This document shows positions 33,585-41,503 of a DNA stretch of 64,000 nucleotides, piece after piece; positions within the stretch are counted from its first letter, which is position 1, and every line of letters begins with the position of its first letter. The position numbers and the translations under genes were made by a program. The DNA comes from Streptomyces sp. NBC_00510 (GTDB lineage: Bacteria > Actinomycetota > Actinomycetes > Streptomycetales > Streptomycetaceae): assembly GCA_036013505.1 (NCBI GenBank), contig CP107851.1:4862001-4926000 (forward strand), given 5' to 3'. The notes under the pieces are model-generated. The model was not told where the DNA came from. It worked only from the letters and a program-made list of their open reading frames with translations, and did no database searches.

Positions 33585-34277
33585 ATGGAAGCGCTGCCGC
33601 GCACGTCGATCGTGGACGTCCTGGAGGACCGGATCCGCGAGGAGATCCTCACCGGCCGCCGTCCCGCGGGGAGCCTGCTGCCGCCCGAGCGCACGCTGGC
33701 CGAGGGGTACGGCGTCACCCGCACCACCCTCAAGCACGCCTTCGGGCGGCTGGTCCAGGCCGGACTGCTGGAGACGCGGCACGGCGTCGGTACCCGGGTC
33801 CGGGACTACGAACGCCTCGGCGGCGCCGACCTGCTGCCCATGCTCGTCCGGCACGACGCGCGCTGGCTCTCCGAGATCTTCGAGGTGCGGCGCGGGGTGG
33901 GTGCCCTGATCGCCGGCGCGGCGGCGACCCGGGCGAGCGCCGCCGCGCGGACCCGGCTGCGGGACCTGGTGGAGGCCGTGCGCACGGCCGGGGATCCGGA
34001 CGCGGTGCAACTGGCGGACGCCGAGGTGCACCGGGCGCTGGCCCGCGCCACCGGCAACCGCGTCTACGTGCTCCTCACCAACACCCTCTTCAACGCCTAC
34101 CTGCCGATGCGCCGTCACCTCGCCGGCCCCTTCCAGGACGCGGAGGAGGCGTACGGACGGCTGGCGCCGGTGGTCGCCGCGGTGGAGGAGGCGGACGGTG
34201 CGGCCGCCCGCGCGGCGGCGGAGGCGTATCTGACGGCGACCGAGGAGATCATGCGCGAGGGACTGAAGGCCCGGTGA
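33585..34277 (+). CDS. GntR family regulator, FadR/FCD subfamily
   Basis: 230 residues. The N-terminal winged helix (VLEDRIREEILTGRRPAGSLLPPERTLAEGYGVTRTTLKHAFGRL) is followed by a helical FCD ligand-binding domain (about 95-215), with Asp and His residues in positions that often bind metal plus a carboxylate ligand (DAEVHRALARATGN). The ATG at 33585 has GGAGG. Its stop codon overlaps the GTG of the next gene (GTGA), making it the first cistron of a three-gene coupled operon; it probably autoregulates through the palindrome at 33555 and senses the operon's substrate. Confidence 0.93.
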   Translation: MEALPRTSIVDVLEDRIREEILTGRRPAGSLLPPERTLAEGYGVTRTTLKHAFGRLVQAGLLETRHGVGTRVRDYERLGGADLLPMLVRHDARWLSEIFEVRRGVGALIAGAAATRASAAARTRLRDLVEAVRTAGDPDAVQLADAEVHRALARATGNRVYVLLTNTLFNAYLPMRRHLAGPFQDAEEAYGRLAPVVAAVEEADGAAARAAAEAYLTATEEIMREGLKAR

Positions 34278-35686
34278 GCGCGGCCCGGGGGACGGTCTTC
34301 GCCGAGACCATGACGGGGACCGTACGGCTGCGCGGCGAGGACCGGGAGCGGCCGGTGCGGCTGGAGCTGACGGCGCGCAGCGACGACCTGCTGCTGCCGC
34401 ACCGCACGACCGTGGCCCGCGCCACCGGACGGCTGCGCATCGCGGGCCGCGCCGACGCCGCCGCCACCGGCACGCTGGAGGTCTCGCCGCTGGCCCGGCG
34501 GCGCATCCACTACCGGCTGGAGTTCGCACTCGACGGCGAGCACTGCCTCCTGGAGGGCTGGAAGTCCGTCACCCCGCGGCGGCCGCTGGCCTCGATGACC
34601 ACGCTGCCCTTCACCCTGACCGCCGGGGGCGCTCCGGAGCCGGCCGGCACGGGCACGCTGCGCTTCCGCACGGCGACCTCGCTCGTGCCGTTCCTGGCGA
34701 GCTTCCGCTTCCCGCGCCGGGACGACCCCCGGGCGCAGTGGGCACCGCGCTGGGACGGCGCCGCGGGCCGCACCGAGGTCTGGTACACCACGGCCACCGA
34801 CCCCGCGACGGGCACCGGCCTGTGGCTCCACCACGAACTCGTCGCCCCCGCCGACGGATCCCCCGCCTTCGCCCACGGCTGGGCCGCCGTCTTCCCCCCG
34901 GACGGCAAGGGCCCGGTGGAGCACGCCCGCTTCGGCCCGTCGCCCTGGCGTCCCGCGACGGGCGCCGAGGGCTTCACGGCGGACGGCGTCGAGGCCGTCC
35001 CCGGCCGGCTGCGCGGCACGGCGGGCGACCTCACCTGGGACCTCACCGAGGACGCCGGCACCGAGCAGCCGCTGTACACCTTCCCGCGCTGGTCGTGGCG
35101 GCATCCGCTGCTGCCCGCCGCGCAGATCGTGCCGTCGCCCCGCGCCCGCTACACGGGAACCGTCCGCCACGGCGGGGGCGAACTCGCCCTGCGGGCCGCG
35201 CCCGGGGCCTCGGCCCGCATCTACGGCCACGGCAACGCCCGGCGCTGGGCCTGGCTGCACGCCGACCTCGGCGACGGGGACGTGCTGGAGGTCGTCGCCG
35301 CCGTCTCCACCCGCCCGGGCCTGGACCGGCTGCCTCCGCTGGTGTTCCTGCGGCTGCGCAGGGACGGCCGCGACTGGCCGCGCGGCGGACTGCGTCCGGC
35401 CCTGGGGCGCGCCGGCCTCGGCCGCTTCACCGCCGACATCGGCCTGCCGCGCTGGACGGTGACCGGCCGCGCGGGCGGGCGGCGGATCACCGTACGGGTC
35501 GACCAGCCGGCCGAGCGCACCCTCGCCCTCGACTACGCCGACCCCGACGGCTCCCCCGCCGTGTGCCGCAACAGCGAGACCGCCGACGCCCACGTCGTGC
35601 TGGAGCACAGGGGCCGCGGCGGCTGGCGCACCGAGGCGGAGTGGACGCTCGCGGGCACCGCCCACGCCGAAGTGGGCGACCGGTGA
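34274..35686 (+). CDS. Uncharacterised protein coupled to GMC oxidase
   Basis: 470 residues, family not recognised. It is rich in beta-strand-like sequence, Trp, Arg and His. Recurrent motifs include ARIYGHGNARRWAWLHADLGDGD and SWRHPLLPAAQ. It starts with what looks like a small beta domain (TMTGTVRLRGEDRERPVRLELTARSDD), then FPRRDDPRAQW, and ends in WTLAGTAHAEVG. No signal peptide. The overall feel is of the lipocalin-like AttH/CrtC hydratase fold or a lipid-binding companion, but this is a guess. GTGA overlaps on both sides (with GntR at 34274 and GMC at 35683) make stoichiometric co-production with the oxidase likely. Confidence 0.8.
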   Translation: MSAARGTVFAETMTGTVRLRGEDRERPVRLELTARSDDLLLPHRTTVARATGRLRIAGRADAAATGTLEVSPLARRRIHYRLEFALDGEHCLLEGWKSVTPRRPLASMTTLPFTLTAGGAPEPAGTGTLRFRTATSLVPFLASFRFPRRDDPRAQWAPRWDGAAGRTEVWYTTATDPATGTGLWLHHELVAPADGSPAFAHGWAAVFPPDGKGPVEHARFGPSPWRPATGAEGFTADGVEAVPGRLRGTAGDLTWDLTEDAGTEQPLYTFPRWSWRHPLLPAAQIVPSPRARYTGTVRHGGGELALRAAPGASARIYGHGNARRWAWLHADLGDGDVLEVVAAVSTRPGLDRLPPLVFLRLRRDGRDWPRGGLRPALGRAGLGRFTADIGLPRWTVTGRAGGRRITVRVDQPAERTLALDYADPDGSPAVCRNSETADAHVVLEHRGRGGWRTEAEWTLAGTAHAEVGDR

Positions 35687-37545
35687 GCGCCGCCGTCCGC
35701 GGCCTGGTGGCGGCGCTGCTCGCCGACGCGGGCGACGGCGACTGGCCCACGGGCGTGCCGCACCGGCTGGACGCCCTGCTGGCGGCGATGCCCGCGCGGA
35801 CCCGGCACGGCTTCCGCGCCGCGGCGGCCGCGGTGGACGCCTACGCCGCGGCGCGCACCGGGCGGCGGCTGGACCGGCTGGGCCCGGGGGAGCGGGAACG
35901 GGTGCTGGCGGGCCTTGCCGCGCGGCCCGCGCTGCTGCCCCTGCTCGACGTGGTGAAGGTGCCGGTGCTGCTGGCGGCCGGCACCGAACGGCTGCTGGCG
36001 CAGCCGCCCCGCGCCGCGGCGCCCCCGGCCCCGCAGGACCCTCCGCTGGACTGCGTGCCCGCCGGCGAGTGGCCGGACCGCTCCCGCGCGGACGCCGTCG
36101 TCGTCGGCTCGGGCGCCGGCGGGGCGATGGCGGCGCGCACCCTGGCGCGGGCGGGACTGCGGGTGGTCGTCCTGGAGGAGGGCCGGCGGCACACCACCGC
36201 GGAGTTCGGACGGCGGGCCCCGCTCGACCGGTTCGCCGAGCTGTACCGGGACGGCGGCGCGACCGTCGCCCTCGGCAACCCCCCGATGGTCGTGCCGACC
36301 GGGCGCGCCGTCGGCGGCACGACGGTCGTCAACTCCGGCACCTGCTACCGCACTCCGGACCGTGTGCTGGCCCGGTGGCGTGAGGAGTACGGGCTCGGGG
36401 ACCTCGCGGACCCGGTGGCCTTCGGCGCGTACCTGGACGAGGTGGAGCGCACCCTGCGCGTGGCCCGCCAGCCGCAGGACGTGCTGGGCCGCAACGGCGC
36501 CCTCGCCCTGCTCGGCGCGGGCGGCCTCGGCTGGCGCGCGGCGCCCCTGCGGCGCAACGCCCCCGGCTGCCGGGGCTCGTGCCAGTGCGTGGTGGGCTGC
36601 CCGTCCGGGGCGAAGCAGAGCGTCCAGCTGTCGGTGCTGCCGCAGGCGTGCGCGGCCGGGGCCCGGATCGTGACCGGCGCCCACGTGCGGCGGGTGCTCA
36701 CCGAGCCCGACCGGCCGGGCGGCCCGCGCGCCTGCGGGGTGGCGGTACGGCGGCCGGACGGCAGCGAACTGGAGATCCTCAGCCCGCTGGTCGTGGTGGC
36801 CGCGGGCGCCCTGCGCACTCCCCCGCTGCTGCGCCGTTCCGGCCTCGGCGGGCACCCGCGGACCGGCCGCAACCTGGCCGTGCACCCCGCCACCAGCGTC
36901 GCCGGGCGGTTCGCCGAGCCGGTCGCGGACGGCGGACCGGCGGTGCTGCAGAGCGTCGGCGTGGAGGAGCTGCACGAGGACGGCATCCTCGTCGAGGCGA
37001 CCGCCCCGCCGCCCGGCATGGGCTCGTTCGTGCTGCCGGGCGTCGGCCGGGAACTGCGCGCGGAACTGGAGGACTCCGGACGGCTGGCCACGTTCGGCGC
37101 GATGATCGCGGACCGGCCCGGCGGACGCGTCCTCGGCCGCGAGGGCGGCCTGCTCCGCTACGACCTCGACCCCCGCGACGGCCGCCGACTGCTGCGCGCC
37201 GTCCGCGCGATGGGCGACCTGCTCTTCGCCGCCGGGGCCGAGGAGGTCCTCACCGGCGTCCCCGCCGCCCCGCGGGCCCGTACGCCACGGGAGTTCACGG
37301 CGGCCCTGGAGGGGGTGACGGCACGGCAGCTGCACCTGTCGGCCTTCCACCCCACGGGCACCGTCGCCCTCGGCGCGGACCCGGAGGTGGCGCCGGCCGA
37401 CCCCGCGGGCCGGCTGCGCGGCGTGCACGGGGTGCTGATCGCCGACGCCTCGGCGCTGCCCAGCTGCCCCGAGGTGAACCCGCAGCTCAGCATCATGGCG
37501 CTGGCCCTGGCCGTCGGCGAGGGCGCGGTGCGGGCGGCCGGCTGA
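35683..37545 (+). CDS. GMC family FAD-dependent oxidoreductase (long-chain alcohol oxidase/cholesterol-oxidase-like)
   Basis: 620 residues starting at a GTG that overlaps the previous stop. The N-terminal roughly 120-residue helical domain resembles that of long-chain alcohol oxidases. The FAD dinucleotide fold GSGAGG is at 142-147, and the GMC signature follows at PTGRAVGGTTVVNSGTCYR. A four-Cys cluster (Cys296, Cys300, Cys302, Cys306 in CRGSCQCVVGCPSGAKQS) is typical of this subgroup. The catalytic region has His556 (FHPTGT) and Asn599 (CPEVNPQLS). It probably oxidises a hydrophobic primary or secondary alcohol or sterol; the substrate is unknown. No signal sequence. Last gene of the GntR operon. 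Confidence 0.92.
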   Translation: MSAAVRGLVAALLADAGDGDWPTGVPHRLDALLAAMPARTRHGFRAAAAAVDAYAAARTGRRLDRLGPGERERVLAGLAARPALLPLLDVVKVPVLLAAGTERLLAQPPRAAAPPAPQDPPLDCVPAGEWPDRSRADAVVVGSGAGGAMAARTLARAGLRVVVLEEGRRHTTAEFGRRAPLDRFAELYRDGGATVALGNPPMVVPTGRAVGGTTVVNSGTCYRTPDRVLARWREEYGLGDLADPVAFGAYLDEVERTLRVARQPQDVLGRNGALALLGAGGLGWRAAPLRRNAPGCRGSCQCVVGCPSGAKQSVQLSVLPQACAAGARIVTGAHVRRVLTEPDRPGGPRACGVAVRRPDGSELEILSPLVVVAAGALRTPPLLRRSGLGGHPRTGRNLAVHPATSVAGRFAEPVADGGPAVLQSVGVEELHEDGILVEATAPPPGMGSFVLPGVGRELRAELEDSGRLATFGAMIADRPGGRVLGREGGLLRYDLDPRDGRRLLRAVRAMGDLLFAAGAEEVLTGVPAAPRARTPREFTAALEGVTARQLHLSAFHPTGTVALGADPEVAPADPAGRLRGVHGVLIADASALPSCPEVNPQLSIMALALAVGEGAVRAAG

Positions 37546-37549
37546 GGGG

Positions 37550-38065
37550 TCAGCGGGGGCGCAGCACCGCGCAGGTCGTCGTGCCGTGGGCGTAGAGCTT
37601 CCCGTCGGCCGCACCGGTCACCCGGGCCTCGGCGGTGGCCGTCGTCCGGCCGACGTGGAGCGCCACGCCCTCGCAGCGCAGCGTGGACGTCCCGGGGAGC
37701 ACCGGCCGGATCATGTGCACCCCCAACTGCACGGTGGTGTAAGCGGATCCGGCCGGGAGGCGGCTCATCACGGCCGAGCCGAGCGCCGAGTCCAGCAGGG
37801 TGGCGAGGAAGCCGCCGTGCACCGTGCCCATCGGGTTGAGCAGGTGGTCGCCGGGGTCGCCCTCGAAGACCGCGCGCCCGTCGCCGACCTCGACGAAGCG
37901 GAAGCCCAGGGTGCTCATGATCGAGGACTCGGGGAAGCGGCCGTCGATCGCGCCCTGCAGGACCTCGCGCCCGGTCAGCGCCAGGAGTTCGGGGGTGGGC
38001 TCGGGGCGCGGCTCCCATGTGTGGGTGCGCGAACGGGTGGCGGTGGCGGCCTCGTACGTCGTCAT
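37550..38065 (-). CDS. PaaI-type hotdog-fold thioesterase
   Basis: 171 residues. The hotdog core shows NPMGTVHGGFLATLLDSALGSAV, where the Asp/Glu after HGG is catalytic in PaaI-type acyl-CoA thioesterases. It begins ATG at 38065 after a charged N-terminal extension. It is convergent with the GMC gene (4-nt gap), so 3' ends nearly touch. It probably hydrolyses aromatic or medium-chain acyl-CoA; the exact substrate is unknown. Confidence 0.92.
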   Translation of the reverse strand: MTTYEAATATRSRTHTWEPRPEPTPELLALTGREVLQGAIDGRFPESSIMSTLGFRFVEVGDGRAVFEGDPGDHLLNPMGTVHGGFLATLLDSALGSAVMSRLPAGSAYTTVQLGVHMIRPVLPGTSTLRCEGVALHVGRTTATAEARVTGAADGKLYAHGTTTCAVLRPR

Positions 38066-38075
38066 GGCACCGACG

Positions 38076-39755
38076 CTAGGCGTCGGCAGGGGTCGCCGGG
38101 AGTGGCGTATCCGGCAGCTTGGATACCGTTCCCGACACGGCCCCCGGCACCCCGGTCGCGCCGTGGCGCAGGTCGAAGGCGGGCGACTCGGACCTGATGC
38201 GCGGCAGGGAGCGGAAGTTGTGCCGCGGCGGTGGGCAGCTCGTCGCCCACTCCAGCGAACGGCCCCAGCCCCACGGGTCGTCCGTCCCGACCGGCTCGCC
38301 GTACTTGGCCGTCCGCCACACGTTGTAGAGGAACGGCAGGATCGACAGACCCAGCAGGAAGGAGCTGATCGTCGAGACGGTGTTCAGCGTGGTGAAGCCG
38401 TCGGCGGCCAGGTAGTCCGGGATGCGCCGCAGCATGCCCTGCGTGCCCAGCCAGTGCTGGACGAGGAAGGTGCCGTGGAAGCCGGCGAAGAGCGTCCAGA
38501 AGGTGATCTTGCCCAGGCGCTCGTCGAGCATCTTGCCGGTGAACTTCGGCCACCAGAAGTGCAGCCCGGAGAACATGGCGAAGACGACCGTTCCGAAGAC
38601 GACGTAGTGGAAGTGCGCCACGACGAAGTAGGAGTCGGAGACGTGGAAGTCCAGCGGCGCGGACGCCAGGATCACCCCGGTGAGCCCGCCGAACACGAAG
38701 GTGACGAGGAAGCCGGTCGCCCAGAGCATCGGCGTCTCGAAGCTGAGCGAGCCCTTCCACATCGTGCCGATCCAGTTGAAGACCTTCACCCCGGTCGGCA
38801 CCGCGATGAGCAGCGTCATGAAGGAGAAGAAGGGCAGCAGCACGCCGCCGGTGACGTACATGTGGTGCGCCCAGACCGTCGCCGACAGCCCGGCGATCGA
38901 GATCGTCGCCGCGATCAGGCCGGTGTGGCCGAACATCGGCTTGCGCGAGAAGACCGGTATGACCTCGCTGACGATCCCGAAGAAGGGCAGCGCGATGATG
39001 TAGACCTCGGGGTGCCCGAAGAACCAGAACAGGTGCTGCCACAGCAGCGCCCCGCCGTTCGCCGGGTCGAATATGTGCGCCCCGAACGTCCGGTCCAGCT
39101 CCAGCGCGAGCAGCGCCGCGGCCAGCACCGGGAAGGCCATCAGCACCAGCACACCGGTGAGCAGCACGTTCCAGGTGAAGATCGGCATCCGGAACATCGT
39201 CATGCCCGGGGCGCGCATGCAGATGATCGTGGTGATCAGGTTGACCGCGCCGAGGATGGTCCCGAAGCCGGACAGCGCCAGCCCCATGATCCACAGGTCG
39301 CCGCCCACGCCCGGCGAGTGCACCGCGCCCGACAGCGGTGAGTAGGCGAACCAGCCGAAGTCGGCCGCGCCCTGCGGGGTGAGGAACCCGCCCACCGCGA
39401 TCAGCGAGCCGAAGAGGTAGAGCCAGTACGCGAGCATGTTGAGCCGGGGGAACGCGACGTCGGGGGCACCGATCTGCAGCGGCATGATCCAGTTCGCGAA
39501 ACCGGAGAACAGCGGGGTCGCGAACATCAGCAGCATCACGGTGCCGTGCATCGTGAAGAGCTGGTTGAACTGCTCGTTCGACATGACCTGCAGCCCGGGG
39601 CGGGCGAGTTCGGCGCGCATCAGCAGGGCCATCACCCCGCCACCGCAGAAGAAGGCGAACGCCGTGCCGAGGTAGAGCGTGCCGATGGCCTTGTGGTCGG
39701 TCGTGGTCAGCCATGCCACGGCGGACGCCGTGCGTCGCGGGAACGTGAGCCTCAT
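38076..39755 (-). CDS. ctaD: Cytochrome c oxidase subunit I (second copy, orphan)
   Basis: 559-residue haem-copper oxidase subunit with twelve membrane segments. Visible ligands: His in FTMHGTVML (low-spin haem), the HPEVY motif (Cu-B His and the cross-linked Tyr), the HH pair in WAHHMYVTGG, and HFHYVVFG for haem a and a3. The K-channel and D-channel context is typical of an aa3-type enzyme. It stands alone: no ctaC, ctaE or ctaF is nearby, so it is probably a paralogue using subunits from the main operon elsewhere. The ATG at 39755 is the family start (TASAVAWLTTTDHKAIG). An ECF sigma gene is divergent at 39851. Confidence 0.96.
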   Translation of the reverse strand: MRLTFPRRTASAVAWLTTTDHKAIGTLYLGTAFAFFCGGGVMALLMRAELARPGLQVMSNEQFNQLFTMHGTVMLLMFATPLFSGFANWIMPLQIGAPDVAFPRLNMLAYWLYLFGSLIAVGGFLTPQGAADFGWFAYSPLSGAVHSPGVGGDLWIMGLALSGFGTILGAVNLITTIICMRAPGMTMFRMPIFTWNVLLTGVLVLMAFPVLAAALLALELDRTFGAHIFDPANGGALLWQHLFWFFGHPEVYIIALPFFGIVSEVIPVFSRKPMFGHTGLIAATISIAGLSATVWAHHMYVTGGVLLPFFSFMTLLIAVPTGVKVFNWIGTMWKGSLSFETPMLWATGFLVTFVFGGLTGVILASAPLDFHVSDSYFVVAHFHYVVFGTVVFAMFSGLHFWWPKFTGKMLDERLGKITFWTLFAGFHGTFLVQHWLGTQGMLRRIPDYLAADGFTTLNTVSTISSFLLGLSILPFLYNVWRTAKYGEPVGTDDPWGWGRSLEWATSCPPPRHNFRSLPRIRSESPAFDLRHGATGVPGAVSGTVSKLPDTPLPATPADA

Positions 39756-39850
39756 GCCCGGTAGGTGTCCGGGCCCGCCCGCGGCGTCACGCGGGGAACG
39801 TCACAGCGGCGGGGTGTGATGATCGGTCCCGTGGCGGACACCAAGCGGTC

Positions 39851-40393
39851 ATGAGCACGGACGAGACGCGGTCACGGGCGTTCGCCGCTGCCTACCGCGA
39901 GCACTACTGGGCGGTCAGCCGCTACGTCGCCCGGCGGACGGCAGGGCGGGCGGCGTACGACGAGGTGGAGGAAGTGGTGGCGGAGGTCTTCGCCGTCGCC
40001 TGGCGGCGGCGCGCCGAGCTCCCCTCGTACGCGCTGCCCTGGCTGTACGGCGTCGCCCGCAACTGCCTGGCCAACAGCGTGCGCGGGCAGGGGCGGCGGC
40101 GCAGGCTGCTGGACCGGATCGGGAACCACGAGACGGCGCACGGCGCGCACCTCGTGCCGAGCCCCGGTACCGAAGCGCCCGGCGCCTGGGTGCACGAGGC
40201 ACTGGGGCGGCTCGCGGCGGCCGACCAGGAGGTGCTGCGGCTGACCGCCTGGGAGGAGCTGGACGTCGGGGAACTGGCGGTGGCCCTCGGCTGCGGGCGC
40301 TCCGCGGCCGCCATGCGCCTGCACCGGGCGCGCCGCAGGCTGCGCGAGCAGATCGACCGCATGGGGATGACCGTGACCCAGGAGGGGCCATGA
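39851..40393 (+). CDS. ECF RNA polymerase sigma factor
   Basis: 180 residues. Region 2 is FAAAYREHYWAVSRYVARRT with EEVVAEVFAVAWRRRAEL and the PWLYGVARN motif; region 4 is LGRLAAADQEVLRLTAWEELDVGELAVALGCGRSAAAMRLHRARRRLREQ. The ATG at 39851 is preceded by a weak ribosome site. Its ATGA overlap couples it to the membrane protein downstream. It is divergent from the orphan ctaD, so a respiratory link is possible but not shown. Confidence 0.92.
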   Translation: MSTDETRSRAFAAAYREHYWAVSRYVARRTAGRAAYDEVEEVVAEVFAVAWRRRAELPSYALPWLYGVARNCLANSVRGQGRRRRLLDRIGNHETAHGAHLVPSPGTEAPGAWVHEALGRLAAADQEVLRLTAWEELDVGELAVALGCGRSAAAMRLHRARRRLREQIDRMGMTVTQEGP

Positions 40394-41433
40394 CCGAGCT
40401 GGAGCCGGAGCTGGAGCTGCTGCGCCGGGCCGATCCCGTGCCTGCCGGCGATCCGCGCTGGCGCGACCGCCCCCTGGACGCGCGGGCCGAACTCGGGCTG
40501 CGGCGGCTGCTGGCCTCCGAACCGGCACCTGAAGCAGCACCCGAAGCGGCACCCGCCCCCGCGCCCCGACGGACCGCCCGCCGGGTGGGCGGCCTCGTCA
40601 CGGGCCTGGCGGCGGTGGCGGCGACCGTGGTGGCCGTCCTGGTCGTCGTGCTCTCCGGGGCCGGCACCACCCCGGCGGTCGCCGCCCCCGTGGCGCTGCG
40701 TCCGCTGGCCGGGTCGCGGGAGGTCCCGCTGACCGACGTGGCCGGCGCGGCGCGGGAGGCGGCGGCGCGGGGCGGCGGCACCGGCACCCGCCGCGGGAGC
40801 CACGTGATGATGTGGAGCATGGGCATGGAGTCGGGCCCGGGCGCCCGCCCGCCCGTCACCCTGCCCGAGGAGCACCTCACCCGCTGGGACGCCGACGGCA
40901 GCGGCACCGAACTGGTCGTCGCCACCGACCCACGGCACCCCGGGGAGCCGGTGATCAGCGACTCCGGCGGCTCCCCGCACACCGTCGCGGACGGCGAGGT
41001 GCTGCACCGCGCCGCGTACCCGCCGGGCACCCTCCCCCCGTACGGCCGCTCGGGGACCGAGCCCCCGGACTCCGCGAAGGAACTGCGGGCGTACCTGTCC
41101 CAGGTGTACGGCTGCGCCTGCGCCGGCACCCCGGAACTGGTGGACGCGCTGGCCTCGCTGCTGCAGGACTGGACGCCGGGGCCCTCCGGCACCGCCGCGG
41201 TCGACGAGCTCCTCGCCGCCGCCCCCGGCCTGCGGCCTGCCGGTACCGTCACCGACCGGCTGGGCAGGCGGGGCCAGGCCTACGTCCACGACGCCGGCGG
41301 GCTGCGCCGCATGCTCGTCCTCGACCCGGCCGACGGGCGCGTCCTGGGGATCGAGGAGACGTACACGCAGGACCAGCCCGAGTACCGGGTGAAGGCCGGC
41401 GACGTCATGTCGTACCAGGCCTGGATGGACTGA
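40390..41433 (+). CDS. CU044_5270-like membrane protein, ECF sigma partner
   Basis: 347 residues. The cytoplasmic N-terminus (ELEPELELLRRADPVPAGDP) and an Ala/Pro-rich stretch lead to one membrane segment (about 74-94), then an extracytoplasmic domain with the late motif QAYVHDAGGLRRMLVLDPADGRVLGIEE typical of actinobacterial CU044_5270 proteins that follow ECF sigma genes. The ATGA overlap with the sigma gene gives translational coupling. It is presumed to act as sensor or anti-sigma; experimental support for the family is lacking as far as I know. Confidence 0.82.
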   Translation: MTELEPELELLRRADPVPAGDPRWRDRPLDARAELGLRRLLASEPAPEAAPEAAPAPAPRRTARRVGGLVTGLAAVAATVVAVLVVVLSGAGTTPAVAAPVALRPLAGSREVPLTDVAGAAREAAARGGGTGTRRGSHVMMWSMGMESGPGARPPVTLPEEHLTRWDADGSGTELVVATDPRHPGEPVISDSGGSPHTVADGEVLHRAAYPPGTLPPYGRSGTEPPDSAKELRAYLSQVYGCACAGTPELVDALASLLQDWTPGPSGTAAVDELLAAAPGLRPAGTVTDRLGRRGQAYVHDAGGLRRMLVLDPADGRVLGIEETYTQDQPEYRVKAGDVMSYQAWMD

Positions 41434-41503
41434 CGCCCGGCGCGCGCAGCACCGGGACGGGGGCGGGGACGGGAGCGCCGGGCCCCCGCCCCCGCCGCGG
41501 CGA

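Noticed and set aside
35683..37545. GMC operon as a choline dehydrogenase/betaine pathway
   Set aside because: The four-Cys segment and helical N-terminal domain fit long-chain alcohol oxidases; no betaine aldehyde dehydrogenase or choline transporter gene is near.
37740..37742. Possible TTA (bldA-dependent) codon in the thioesterase gene
   Set aside because: The TTA is out of frame; the actual codons read Ala-Tyr. I found no certain in-frame TTA in the window but did not check every codon.
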